A stretch of 64,000 nt of DNA from Variovorax boronicumulans (GTDB lineage: Bacteria; Pseudomonadota; Gammaproteobacteria; Burkholderiales; Burkholderiaceae_C): NCBI RefSeq assembly GCF_019352895.1, contig NZ_JAAAFX010000004.1, positions 736,714 through 800,713 of the forward strand. Direction: 5' to 3'. Both the position numbers and the translations under genes were made by a program. The notes beneath the pieces are model-generated. The model was given only the letters and a program-made list of their open reading frames with translations. It was not told the DNA's origin and searched no databases. The first letter of the stretch is position 1; each line of letters starts with the position of its first letter. Shown here piece by piece: positions 55,074 through 63,629 of the stretch.

Positions 55074-58000
55074 AGTAGCCTCCTGACCCATCCCTCGGGC
55101 ACGTCTTTCATCTGTCCCTGGGCATCCGGAAACTGCTCCCTGTCTGTCAGCGTCATCGTCGCAGCGACGTGCGCTTGGAAGCGCGCTTGCACGCCATAGA
55201 TAAGGGCATAACTGCTGGACGGATGCCCCACATTGACCGTTGCGGCCACGTCACCGAAGCTGCCATGGGTGTAGTAAGTCACACCGCCTGCAGTTGCCCG
55301 CATAAACGCAGCAGTTGGGTCAGCGCTGCGGCCGGCCGCACTCCAAGCCCAGTAAGCGCCGGCGCTGTCGCTGGCTTCGAAGCCACCTTCACCAAGCGTT
55401 TCGACAGCATCGCGCAACTTAATGAGTTCGGAGGAGGTCTGTCTCTCTAATGCCATGAATGCCGTACTTACGCCTGTGCTTTGGACAATTCGATGTGCAG
55501 CCACAAACTGAGCCTCCAGTTGCGTGCTTACACTGATCCCTTTGAACTTCGCATACTGAATGTAGTTTTCTGGCCAGGTCAGTTGCAGAAACCCTCGACC
55601 GAACCAAGGGGCGTATCGGGTACTCGCGCCACCGGTTTCAGCTAACAAAGCAAACCGTTGGGTTTCTTGCATCGCATTGCCATAGAACGCGGCTAGTCGG
55701 CTTGGGGTGGTGATGCAGTATTTGCGGGTGGTCTTGTTCAAGTACGTCAGGTTGTCTTTAAGAATCTGTTTCCCGGGATTCACCCCCTCGCTGACCCACC
55801 CCTTAGCCCCCGCGTTGCGCAGCGCCGTTTTCGGGAACAGTTGGATGGCCTCTTTCTCACTCAGCCAAAAGCACTGCCTGAAATGCCCCACAAACTCCCT
55901 CGGATGAAACCGCCAGTCGGCCTTGAGGAAGTCCCCCGGCAGGTCGAGGAAACTGATCGCCTTGGCGTGCTTCACAAAGCGATTCCATTTCTGCGCGCCC
56001 GTCGCGTCGTCGTCAGTATCCTTGTAGTCCTCGGTTTCCAGCCACCCGTAGCGCGCTTCGATGTTGGTTTGATCCCATTCGCTGGGGAACTGGCAGATGG
56101 CCCGACGGAGCTTTTCTCGCACAGTGGCTTCGCCCAGCCGCCGCGCGAGTTGCGCGGGTTCCATGCGCCGCTCATTTTGGGGATCGGGGTCGCGGATCAG
56201 TCCCCTCAGATGCAGTGAGTCACAACGCTGGTCGTTTGGGGTGGCATCGTCGTTGAAACAGTTCCAGCCCCTGACGGGCAGGAAGTCCGCGTCGCTGAAT
56301 TTGAACGTGCCCGGCGCGTTGAGGTCCGCCCAAATGGTGCCGGTGGCCGTCGGAATTTCGCGCCAATGAGCGGCGTTGGTCGGCAGCGGATCAGCACCCA
56401 GATTTCGCCCGAAACGCAGCAGTTCGTACCAACCGCTCGGGCTGCTGGCGGCTTGGGTGGCGGCATCCAGGCTGTTGTGTCGCTCTACGGCTTTGGTGTA
56501 GAGGGTGTATTCAAAATCCGTCTCGAAATTGGGGCTTCCAATGGGGTAGCCGACATCGACCAGAGATGTCGTATCGGCGGTAGCGCGGTAGCTGCTGACG
56601 TGGGCGCTGCCCCTCTCGTAGCGGATCTCGACCCACTGAGCAGCGTGCAGCGTATTCGGGGGAAAGTGGTCAGAGGCAGCACTGGCGCCCCCGCCCCCTG
56701 TGCCGCGCTGTCCTTGCAGATGACTGGTTGGGGCCGTCGTTCGGGTCGGCGTGCCGGCCGGCAGATAGACGTAAATGCTGCCGAACATGCTGTCAGTGCG
56801 GCCATTTTTCGTGGGCGCCATGGGCGCACGTGCACCGCTGCCGTGCGCGATGACGCCCTCTTGCGCGAGCAGACTCAGTTCGGTATCGAGTGCCGCGATG
56901 CGCTGACGCAGGTGCTCCACCGTAGCCGGAGGGGTATGCAAGGACATGGCCACGCGTGCGCAGGCGGTGTCGAGCAGGCTGATGGCCTTGTCGGGCAGCT
57001 GACGCGATGGAATGTAGCGGTGCGACAGCGTCACCGCCGCGCGCACAGCCTCATCGAGCACCGTCACGCCATGGTGTTGCGTGAACGTGGAAACCAGGCC
57101 CCGCACCATCTCGATGGCCGAGACTTCCTCTGGCTCCGGCACCTGCAACACCTGGAAGCGGCGCGTCAACGCAGGATCCTTTTCGATGTGTCGCTTGTAT
57201 TCGCTCCATGTCGTGGCACCGACGGTGCGCAACGTGCCACGCGCCAGCGCGGGCTTGAGCAGGTTCGCCGCATCGCCCGTGCCGGCCTGGCCGCCCGCAC
57301 CGATCAGCGTGTGCACCTCGTCCACGAAAAGGATCACCGGCTGGACCGACTGGCCGGCTTCTTCGAGCAGTGCCTTCAACCGGGATTCGAATTCGCCGCG
57401 CATGCTGGCGCCGGCCAACAACGCACCCACATCCAGACTGAGGAGCCGCACCTCGCGCAGGATTGGAGGCACCTCGGCTCGCGCAATGGCGAGCGCCAAC
57501 CCCTCGACCACAGCCGTCTTGCCGACACCCGCTTCTCCGGTCAACAGCGGGTTGTTCTGGCGGCGGCGCAGCAGGATGTCTACCATCGTCCGGATCTCGT
57601 TCTCGCGGCCAATCACAGGATCGATCTCACCGGCGCGTGCACGCGCCGTCAGGTCGCTGCAGTACTTGCTCAGCGCAGACTTGCCGTCCTGCACATCTGC
57701 CAGCGCACCACTGGACTCCCCTGGCACTGCGGCGGTCAATCCCGAGCCGTCGTGCGCTCCCTCTTTGTCTTCGGGGGAGCCACCGACGATGGCCATGATC
57801 GATTCGTTGAGAGCGTCGACTGGAATCTTCTGGAACGCAGCAGACGCACCAATCAGCACACCTCGCAACTCGGGCGTCTGCACAAGTGCCACGAGCAACC
57901 AGCCGCTGCGGATGCTGCGTCCCCCGAACTCCAGGCTCGAAAGGAGCCAGGCGCGCTCGATCGTGCTGCCGATGTGATGCGAGAAATCACTCAACGAGGT

Positions 58001-58243
58001 CGCGCCCGCCGGCAAAGCGGACAACGCAACAGCCAGATCCTTCTCGACAACCTGCGGATCGACCTGGTAGTGGCGCAGGATCCGGTGCAGGTCACTGTCG
58101 CTCAGCTGCCAGAGCTGGTGAAGCCAGTGAATGAGCTCAACGTAAGGATTGCCCCGGAGCTTGGCAAATGCCGTCGCGGACTCGAGCGCCCGGAACAGGG
58201 TGAGATTGAGCTTGCCGAAAAGTGCGCGTCGGGAGATGGCCAT
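55070..58243 (-). CDS. Chimera: ClpV (TssH) N-terminal half fused in frame to a GH19/lysozyme-like T6SS effector
   Basis: A 1057-residue product. Residues 1-155 are the ClpV N-domain; about 205-440 are the first AAA+ domain with Walker A GEAGVGKT, Walker B ILFVDE, sensor VGATTWSEYKRHIEKDPAL and RQLPDKAISLLDTA. ClpV stops just inside the middle domain (near 56.83 kb); the second ATPase domain is absent. The rest is a different protein: a beta-rich segment beginning FGSIYVYLPAGTPTRT and a chitinase/lysozyme-like domain with FYGNAMQETQRFALLAE (catalytic Glu region) and WFGRGFLQLTWPENYIQYA. The tip repeats at 53971-54321. The ATG at 58243 overlaps nothing; a TTG at 58252 is the alternative. It cannot act as a normal TssH. 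Confidence 0.85.
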   Translation of the reverse strand: MAISRRALFGKLNLTLFRALESATAFAKLRGNPYVELIHWLHQLWQLSDSDLHRILRHYQVDPQVVEKDLAVALSALPAGATSLSDFSHHIGSTIERAWLLSSLEFGGRSIRSGWLLVALVQTPELRGVLIGASAAFQKIPVDALNESIMAIVGGSPEDKEGAHDGSGLTAAVPGESSGALADVQDGKSALSKYCSDLTARARAGEIDPVIGRENEIRTMVDILLRRRQNNPLLTGEAGVGKTAVVEGLALAIARAEVPPILREVRLLSLDVGALLAGASMRGEFESRLKALLEEAGQSVQPVILFVDEVHTLIGAGGQAGTGDAANLLKPALARGTLRTVGATTWSEYKRHIEKDPALTRRFQVLQVPEPEEVSAIEMVRGLVSTFTQHHGVTVLDEAVRAAVTLSHRYIPSRQLPDKAISLLDTACARVAMSLHTPPATVEHLRQRIAALDTELSLLAQEGVIAHGSGARAPMAPTKNGRTDSMFGSIYVYLPAGTPTRTTAPTSHLQGQRGTGGGGASAASDHFPPNTLHAAQWVEIRYERGSAHVSSYRATADTTSLVDVGYPIGSPNFETDFEYTLYTKAVERHNSLDAATQAASSPSGWYELLRFGRNLGADPLPTNAAHWREIPTATGTIWADLNAPGTFKFSDADFLPVRGWNCFNDDATPNDQRCDSLHLRGLIRDPDPQNERRMEPAQLARRLGEATVREKLRRAICQFPSEWDQTNIEARYGWLETEDYKDTDDDATGAQKWNRFVKHAKAISFLDLPGDFLKADWRFHPREFVGHFRQCFWLSEKEAIQLFPKTALRNAGAKGWVSEGVNPGKQILKDNLTYLNKTTRKYCITTPSRLAAFYGNAMQETQRFALLAETGGASTRYAPWFGRGFLQLTWPENYIQYAKFKGISVSTQLEAQFVAAHRIVQSTGVSTAFMALERQTSSELIKLRDAVETLGEGGFEASDSAGAYWAWSAAGRSADPTAAFMRATAGGVTYYTHGSFGDVAATVNVGHPSSSYALIYGVQARFQAHVAATMTLTDREQFPDAQGQMKDVPEGWVRRLL

Positions 58244-58248
58244 CGCGC

Positions 58249-58383
58249 TCAACGCCCCATGTGAACGTCAAACGGGCCTGCGGTCGGGTGCGCGATCGCG
58301 CCGTGCAGACCGCGCCGCCCGATGCGCAGATCGCCCACACGCCCTTCCATCGGGCGCTGTTCCGCTCCCACTTTTCGAGCCAT
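58249..58383 (-). CDS. Small 44-residue basic protein ahead of the clpV chimera
   Basis: An ATG at 58383 with GGGGGAG upstream opens a 44-codon frame that stops 5 nt before the clpV ATG. The product is rich in Arg and Gly (MARKVGAEQRPMEGRVGDLR, then IGRRGLHGAIAHP) and has no membrane segment. The strong ribosome site and exact fit before clpV favour translation, perhaps as a leader coupling clpV. No family is recognised. Confidence 0.5.
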   Translation of the reverse strand: MARKVGAEQRPMEGRVGDLRIGRRGLHGAIAHPTAGPFDVHMGR

Positions 58384-58756
58384 GAGACTCCCCCCGTTCC
58401 CGTATCTTTTAGTAAGCGCAGATTCTGGTGGTGAACGGATGCCCTCGCACATTGGGATTGTGGAGAAAAGTTACCTCGAAGAAGCGAGGCATCAGAACGC
58501 GCATTAATACGCAGTTAAAGATGTTTTTTGGCCAGTTACCTTGCAGAAGCCTGCATTCAGATGAAGGACATGAGTACTTTTAACCGTCGTTCAGTCGCAC
58601 ACCGCAACCGCTGCGCGGCAGCTTGGCCGAGAGAGCGCGTTCAGATCGGCTACTTTCCGCCGAGCCCCGCCCTGCCGCAGCGGCCCGCGCAGGCCGATCA
58701 AATTGAACGTGTTGCCACCGAAGCGGCGCAGTTCTTCAAGCTGCACGCCATTCGCT
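58384..58756. other. 373-bp intergenic region with the T6SS operon promoter and a pair of direct repeats
   Basis: AT-richer stretch between the T6SS operon and the ABC remnant. It holds two copies of a 17-bp direct repeat, AGTTACCTCGAAGAAGC (58469-58485) and AGTTACCTTGCAGAAGC (58534-58550), 65 bp apart. Each copy overlaps a small hairpin (CCTCG/CGAGG and TGCAG/CTGCA). They could be operator sites for the T6SS promoter. No coding sequence is convincing here. Confidence 0.5.
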
Positions 58757-58915
58757 TCAGGCGGCCGCATCCAGACGAACGATGCGCGTCGCAGCCAGCC
58801 ACTCGGGCGCCCCGTGGCCCAAATAGACGATCGCCACATCGGCCAGCTCACGCCGAAGCAGCCCATGGAGGTGCCGCGCCTCCTGCGCGGGCAGCGAGCA
58901 GAAGGCTTCGTCTAG
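58757..58915 (-). pseudogene. Detached C-terminal end of the ABC transporter gene
   Basis: On the minus strand the frame reads LDEAFCSLPAQEARHLHGLL, then RRELADVAIVYLGHGAPEWL and AATRIVRLDAAA, stop. This is the Walker B end with D-loop (LDEATSALD in relatives), the switch His in YLGH and the C-terminus of an ABC ATPase. It lacks its own start. It continues exactly the sequence that breaks off at 61269 on the other strand, across CTAG. It is separated from its gene by the inversion of 58916-61266. Confidence 0.9.
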
Positions 58916-58924
58916 GCGGCCACC

Positions 58925-59716
58925 GTGGCCGCTCTGGGTGGCGACCTGCACGCCGCACTTGAATCGGTGCTGACCGGCCCGCTGGCGCCGTTTCGCGGCC
59001 GCCTGTGCTTCGGTCCGCCCGATGCCGCAGTGCTGCCTGTGCACAGCGTGCCGGTCGATGCGTTGATGACGCCTGAGCACCTGCAGCAGGTATGTGGGCA
59101 TTTCGATGCGAAGCACGGCGCCACGCCAGCGCGCGTGGTGGCGTCGATCTGGTCGAAGTGGCATTTCGCCATCGTCATGCCCGCCTGGTTCATCGGTCAT
59201 GTGCTGCTCGGGCGCCGGTTGCCGATGGCGCTCGGCGCACTGCGCTTCGACATGGACGGGGAGGGCCGCACGCTGGGCCTGCGCCTGCCCGACGGCGGCG
59301 AGCGCATCGGCGGCGCCGCTGATGCCGAGCGGGCGATGTCCGAGCTGATGGATCAGCACCTGACGCCCTTCATCGCGCAGCTGGCCGAGCGCACGGGCGT
59401 AACGCACCGCGTGCTGTGGAGCAATGCGGGCAATCTGTTCGAGGCCTTTATCCGCCGCCTCGACGAAACACATCCGGGCCTCGATGGGCTGGCACAGGCG
59501 CGCCGCTGGCTCGAGACCGAGGTCGATGCACGCGGGCAGCCGAATCCGATGTTTCAGCCGGTGCTCTACCTGCCGCGTGCCGAAGACCTGCATCGCATGC
59601 GCCGAATCTGTTGCATGCGCTATCTCGTGCCCGACCGGGTCTTCTGCACCACCTGTCCGAGCCCGCTTCTCGAGGCGGAGAACAAGGCCTGCAAGCCGCC
59701 GGAGGCGAACCCATGA
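58925..59716 (+). CDS. fhuF: FhuF-like 2Fe-2S siderophore-iron reductase family protein
   Basis: A 263-residue cytoplasmic protein matching FhuF in length and layout. The C-terminus has the family's cluster motif CCMRYLVPDRVFCTTCP (C-C-x10-C-x2-C). The middle has ARVVASIWSKWHFAIVMPAW. E. coli FhuF reduces ferric hydroxamate siderophores. The start is a GTG at 58925, just after an in-frame TAG. The stop overlaps the ABC transporter ATG by 4 nt. Before the inversion it would have begun 9 nt after the TonB receptor stop, downstream of a cobalamin riboswitch, so a role in reducing cobalt in corrinoids is worth considering. At present no promoter is evident. Confidence 0.88.
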   Translation: MAALGGDLHAALESVLTGPLAPFRGRLCFGPPDAAVLPVHSVPVDALMTPEHLQQVCGHFDAKHGATPARVVASIWSKWHFAIVMPAWFIGHVLLGRRLPMALGALRFDMDGEGRTLGLRLPDGGERIGGAADAERAMSELMDQHLTPFIAQLAERTGVTHRVLWSNAGNLFEAFIRRLDETHPGLDGLAQARRWLETEVDARGQPNPMFQPVLYLPRAEDLHRMRRICCMRYLVPDRVFCTTCPSPLLEAENKACKPPEANP

Positions 59717-61269
59717 CGCCGTCGCATCGCAGCCTGTGGCGTGCGCTCAAGGACGGCATCCGCCTGGCGCGGCCTTACTTCGGTTCGCGCGAACGCGGCA
59801 TGGCCTGGGCGCTGTTCATCGGCGTGATCGCCTTGCAGCTGTGCGTGGTCGGCATCGATGTCGCGCTCAACCATTGGCGCGGCGCCTTCTTCGAGGCGCT
59901 GCAGAAGCGCGATGGCTGCGCCTTCGTGCGGCAGCTCTGGATCTACTGCGTGATCGGCGCCGGCTTCATCCTTGCGACCACCTTCAAGGACTACGTGACG
60001 CAATGGCTGTCGATCCGCTGGCGCCGCTGGATGAGCGACGGGCTCGCCGCGCGCTGGCTCGACGGCCCGACGCACTACCGCATGCAGGTGATGGCTACGG
60101 CGGGCGAGGGCCCGGACAACCCCGACCAGCGCATCGCGGAAGACGTGCGTTCGTTCGTGCGGCTGTCGATCTCGTTGACGGTCGGCGTGCTGGGCAACCT
60201 GGTGTCGCTGGCGTCCTTCGTCTTCATCCTCTGGGAGCTTTCGGCCGCGGCGCCGTTGACGTTGCTGGGGTTGTCCTGGACCCTGCCGGGCTATCTGGTC
60301 TGGGTCGCTCTGGCTTATGCGCTGGTGGGCACGGTGCTCACGCACCTGATCGGCCGCGCGCTGATACCGCTCGATGTCGAGCAGGAGCGACGCGAGGCCG
60401 ACTATCGCTACGCGCTGGTGCGCCTGCGCGATGAGGGCGAGGCGGTGGCGCTGGCGGGCGGCGAGGCCCGCGAGCGCGAGGGGTTGGCGCTGCGCTTCGA
60501 TGCGCTGGTGCGCAACACCTCCGCACTGATGCGCCGGAAGCGCTCGCTGTCTTTCATGACCGCTGGCTACAAGCACGCATCGCTGGTGTTTCCGTACCTG
60601 GTGGTGGGCCCGCTCTACTTTGCGGGAAAGATGACGCTGGGCGTGCTGATGCAGACCGGCTCGGCCTTCGCGCAGGTGCGCTCGGCCATGTCGTTCCTGA
60701 TCACCTCCTATGCCACCCTGGCCGAGGCCGCGGCGGTGATCCACCGGCTTACGGAATTCGAGGCCGCCATCGCGCGCAACGCCGCGGCAAGCGACGGGTT
60801 GTCGAGCGCACGGGCCGAGGAGGGCGGGCTGTTGATCGATTCGCTGGCGGTCGGCGCTGTGGGCGCGGCCTCACCGATCGCACGCGTCGCGTCCTTGCAG
60901 ATCGCCCCCGGAGAGCAAGTGCTGGTACTTGGCGCGCCGGGCGCCGGCAAGACCAGTGTGATGCGTGCTGCGATGGGCATCTGGCCGCTCGCATCGGGCG
61001 AAGCCGCCAGCAGCTTTCGCCGGCCCTGGGTGGTGCAACGCGAAAGCTACGTCCCGGCGGGCTCGCTGCGCGACGCACTCGCGTATCCGCGCAGTGGTGC
61101 CGAAGTCTCGCTGGCAATGGCGGCCGAGGCGCTGGTCCATGTCGGACTGGGCGCGCTGGTCGAGCAGCTCCCCTCCGGGCAGCCGTGGGCCGGCAGCCTG
61201 TCGGCTGGCGAGCGCCAACGCCTGGGCATTGCGCGCGCATTGCTCGTGCGTCCCGATCTGCTGTGGCTA
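59713..61269 (+). pseudogene. ABC transporter permease/ATPase of the BacA/YddA/Rv1819c type, truncated by the inversion
   Basis: 519 codons remain. The membrane domain has six hydrophobic segments (AWALFIGVIALQLCVVGIDV; LWIYCVIGAGFILATTF; FVFILWELSAA) and the group's typical LNHWRGAFFEALQKRD and YVTQWLSIRWRRWMSDGLAA. The ATPase has Walker A GAPGAGKTS near residue 406 and signature LSAGERQRLGIARALL near 495, then breaks off at LLWL. The missing 51 codons lie at 58757-58912 on the other strand; together they give 570 residues, close to E. coli YddA. Beyond 61269 the frame runs into antisense of the receptor gene. Mycobacterial Rv1819c imports cobalamin, which fits the riboswitch nearby. Confidence 0.9.
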
Positions 61270-63465
61270 GAACGACGCCGAAGCCGTCAGCGCCACGCGC
61301 CGTCCTACCCCGTAGTAGCAGTTCAGGGCGTTGTCGCAGTTGGCGACGTAGCGGCGGTTGGCGACGTTCTTCACGACCAGCGAGGTGTCCCAACCCTTGA
61401 GCGCCGGCGAGAGGTTCACCAGGTTCCAGCGCAGGCCCAGGTCGACCAGCGTCACCGCAGGCACATCGAAGGTATTGAGGCTGTCGCCCCACGACTCGCC
61501 CACATGGTGCACGCCCGCCGACAGCGTCATTCCTTGCAGCGCGGCCACGCCACCGACCCGGTACGACAACCAGGCCGAGGCAGTCTGCCGCGGGATGCCC
61601 ACCGGGTGCTTGTCGAGCCCGTTGACCACCGTGGTCGCGGTGACGATCGCATCGGTGTAGGCATACGACGCCGTCAGGTCCAGCCCCGGCGCGAGCCCGG
61701 CCTTGAGCTCGATCTCACCACCGCGCGAACGCACCTCGCCGGTCTGTGCCGCGAAGCCGGGGTTGGCCAGGTCCGGGCCGAGCACATTGCGTTGCTTGAT
61801 CTGGTAGATCGATGCCGATCCCATGAGCGCACGCCCTGCGGGCACCCACTTGATGCCGGCCTCGACCTGCCGGCCCTGCGTCGGCTCGAAAGGCAGCCCT
61901 GCCGCGGTGCTGCCGGTGACCGGCGCGAAGGACTCGGCGTAGTTCAGGTAAGGCGACCAGCCACCGCCCAGTTCGTAGGCCACGCCCAGTTGCCCGGTCG
62001 TGGCCATGTCGCGCTTGAGCACATAGGGCGGGTCGCTGAACAGCCCCGTGACCGGGTTCAGCACAGCCGTCTTCTGGTCAAGCACCGCGCGATCGCGCCG
62101 CAGTCCCGCGAGCACGGACCAGCGGCCCCACTCGACCTGGTCCTGCAGATAGAAGCCGCCCTGGCGCAACTGCTGCGTTCGGTTCGACGTGATCGGGTTG
62201 GCGGGCGTGGCCTGGCCATACACAGGGTCGTACAGATCGAGCAGGTAGGTCGAGGCCCGGTTGGTCCCCGTGGCCTGCGTGTTGGGCACGCTCGCGAAGT
62301 CGTAGCCCAACAGCACGCGGTGCTTGAGGCCGGCCGCGTCGATCTGGCCCACCAGGCGCGTGTCGACCTGCTTCGTCACGATGCTGTAGTCGGCAGCGAA
62401 CAGCTGGCGCACCCAGCGCGTCGAGCCCGAGGCGATGCCACGCGCCTGCACCTCGTCGACGTGGACATCGCCCTTCTTGTAGGCCGCGTTCTGCTCGATC
62501 GACCACACGTCGTTGAAGCGGTGCGTGAACTCGTAGCCGACGCGCCAGCTCTCCTTGTGCGAATCGTGCCGCGACGGCTCGCCGAGGAACAGGTTGCGCG
62601 AGATGACGCGCCCGTTCACACCCGGCTCGAGCGTGCCCGCACGCGGCAGCGGCTGGTGCGCCGTGAGGCTGGGGTCGTCCTGGCGGCTCGCCATCAGCGT
62701 CAGGCTGGTGGCGGCATTGGGCTTCCACGCCATGGCGCCGGCGAAGTAGCGGCGATCGGCCTCGGTGTAGTCGATCTCGCCATCGCTCTTGCGCACCATG
62801 CCTGTCATGCGATACTGCAGCGAGGCGTCGGCATTCAGCGCGCCGCCCAGGTCGAACTGGCCCTGCCGCAGGCCCTGGCTGCCCACGCGCACGCCGATCT
62901 CGCGCACCGTCTCGGCCGTGGGGCGCTTGCTCCGCAAGTTGATCAGGCCACCCGGGCTGCCCTGCCCGTACAGCGACGACGCAGGACCACGCAGCAGTTC
63001 GACGCGCTCGAGCCCATAGGGCTCTTCGGCCCGGTTGCTGTCGTGCAGTTTCAGCCCATCGAGAAACTGGTAGGCCAGGAAGCCGCGCACCAGCGGGTAC
63101 TCGCGCGACAGCGACGCACTGCCGTAGCCGCCGCCATAAACGCCCGGCGTGTAAGCCAGCGCCTCCATCAGCGACTGTGCATCGCGCGCCTTGATCTCGG
63201 TTTCGGTGACCACGCTCACCGAGCGTGGCAAGCGCTCGATCGGCGTCGCGCTCTTGCTCGCGCTCGACGCCTGGCCGGGGCGCAGGCCGTCGCTGCGCAC
63301 CTCGATCGACGAGAGCGAGGCCTCCTGGGCCGAAGCGCCGGCCGACAAGGCGCCGATCACCAGCATTGCCGGCCAACGGCTCGCAACGGGTGGATTGAAG
63401 AGAAACGATGGGCCACGACGGACCCGGCCCATGCGACCACGCGCGGGCGACGACAACGAACTCAT
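61267..63465 (-). CDS. TonB-dependent receptor under a cobalamin riboswitch (siderophore-receptor family)
   Basis: A 732-residue outer-membrane receptor. I use the ATG at 63465, with GGAGGAG upstream. After a basic leader and signal peptide ending GASAQEAS comes a plug: ERLPRSVSVVTETEIKARDA, LVRGFLAYQFLDGLKLHDSN and VELLRGPASSLYGQGSPGGL. The barrel ends VALTASASF with the terminal Phe. By family it belongs with FhuA/FpvA-type siderophore receptors. Its leader contains a cobalamin riboswitch, which implies a corrinoid-linked role. Its stop codon TAG is part of the CTAG breakpoint; fhuF and the ABC gene once followed on this strand. Confidence 0.88.
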   Translation of the reverse strand: MSSLSSPARGRMGRVRRGPSFLFNPPVASRWPAMLVIGALSAGASAQEASLSSIEVRSDGLRPGQASSASKSATPIERLPRSVSVVTETEIKARDAQSLMEALAYTPGVYGGGYGSASLSREYPLVRGFLAYQFLDGLKLHDSNRAEEPYGLERVELLRGPASSLYGQGSPGGLINLRSKRPTAETVREIGVRVGSQGLRQGQFDLGGALNADASLQYRMTGMVRKSDGEIDYTEADRRYFAGAMAWKPNAATSLTLMASRQDDPSLTAHQPLPRAGTLEPGVNGRVISRNLFLGEPSRHDSHKESWRVGYEFTHRFNDVWSIEQNAAYKKGDVHVDEVQARGIASGSTRWVRQLFAADYSIVTKQVDTRLVGQIDAAGLKHRVLLGYDFASVPNTQATGTNRASTYLLDLYDPVYGQATPANPITSNRTQQLRQGGFYLQDQVEWGRWSVLAGLRRDRAVLDQKTAVLNPVTGLFSDPPYVLKRDMATTGQLGVAYELGGGWSPYLNYAESFAPVTGSTAAGLPFEPTQGRQVEAGIKWVPAGRALMGSASIYQIKQRNVLGPDLANPGFAAQTGEVRSRGGEIELKAGLAPGLDLTASYAYTDAIVTATTVVNGLDKHPVGIPRQTASAWLSYRVGGVAALQGMTLSAGVHHVGESWGDSLNTFDVPAVTLVDLGLRWNLVNLSPALKGWDTSLVVKNVANRRYVANCDNALNCYYGVGRRVALTASASF

Positions 63466-63629
63466 GCGAACACTCCTCCAACGGCCGGCGTCCCCGCAGG
63501 CTCTGCTTGCGAAGGACACGTTGGTAGGGCGTGACAAGACGCGGCGTCGCCGCGCTTCGAACCCCGGAGGAAAAAGATGCGCGGTCGGCCCGGATCACGC
63601 ACTCCCGCAGCGTCCGAAGATGATGTCGA

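Larger units (their letters stand above)
58912..61270. other. Inverted segment of about 2.35 kb bounded by CTAG
   Basis: Both ends carry CTAG (58912-58915 and 61267-61270). Flipping the enclosed bases joins GTGGCTAG to ACGAAGCC at the left end, restoring the ABC gene, and joins TTCTAG of the receptor stop to GCGGCCACC before the fhuF GTG at the right. Slightly longer similarity, GGCTTCG followed by TCTAG at a different distance, is present in opposite orientation near both ends. Confidence 0.88.

Noticed and set aside
58530..58548. A sigma-54-like site with TGGC and TTGCA
   Set aside because: GG and GC are 11 bp apart instead of 10, and it faces away from the T6SS genes.
58528..58962. A 144-codon plus-strand frame beginning before fhuF
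   Set aside because: Low-complexity, no ribosome site, and antisense to the ABC remnant.
58757..59593. A 278-codon minus-strand frame opposite fhuF
   Set aside because: Only its last 51 codons (58757-58912) match a protein, the end of an ABC ATPase. The rest is antisense to fhuF and exists because of the inversion.
59416..63534. A 1372-codon plus-strand frame that would join fhuF, ABC transporter and receptor regions
   Set aside because: Only 59713-61269 is real coding sequence (the ABC transporter). Before it the frame is out of phase with fhuF, and after it the frame is antisense to the TonB receptor.
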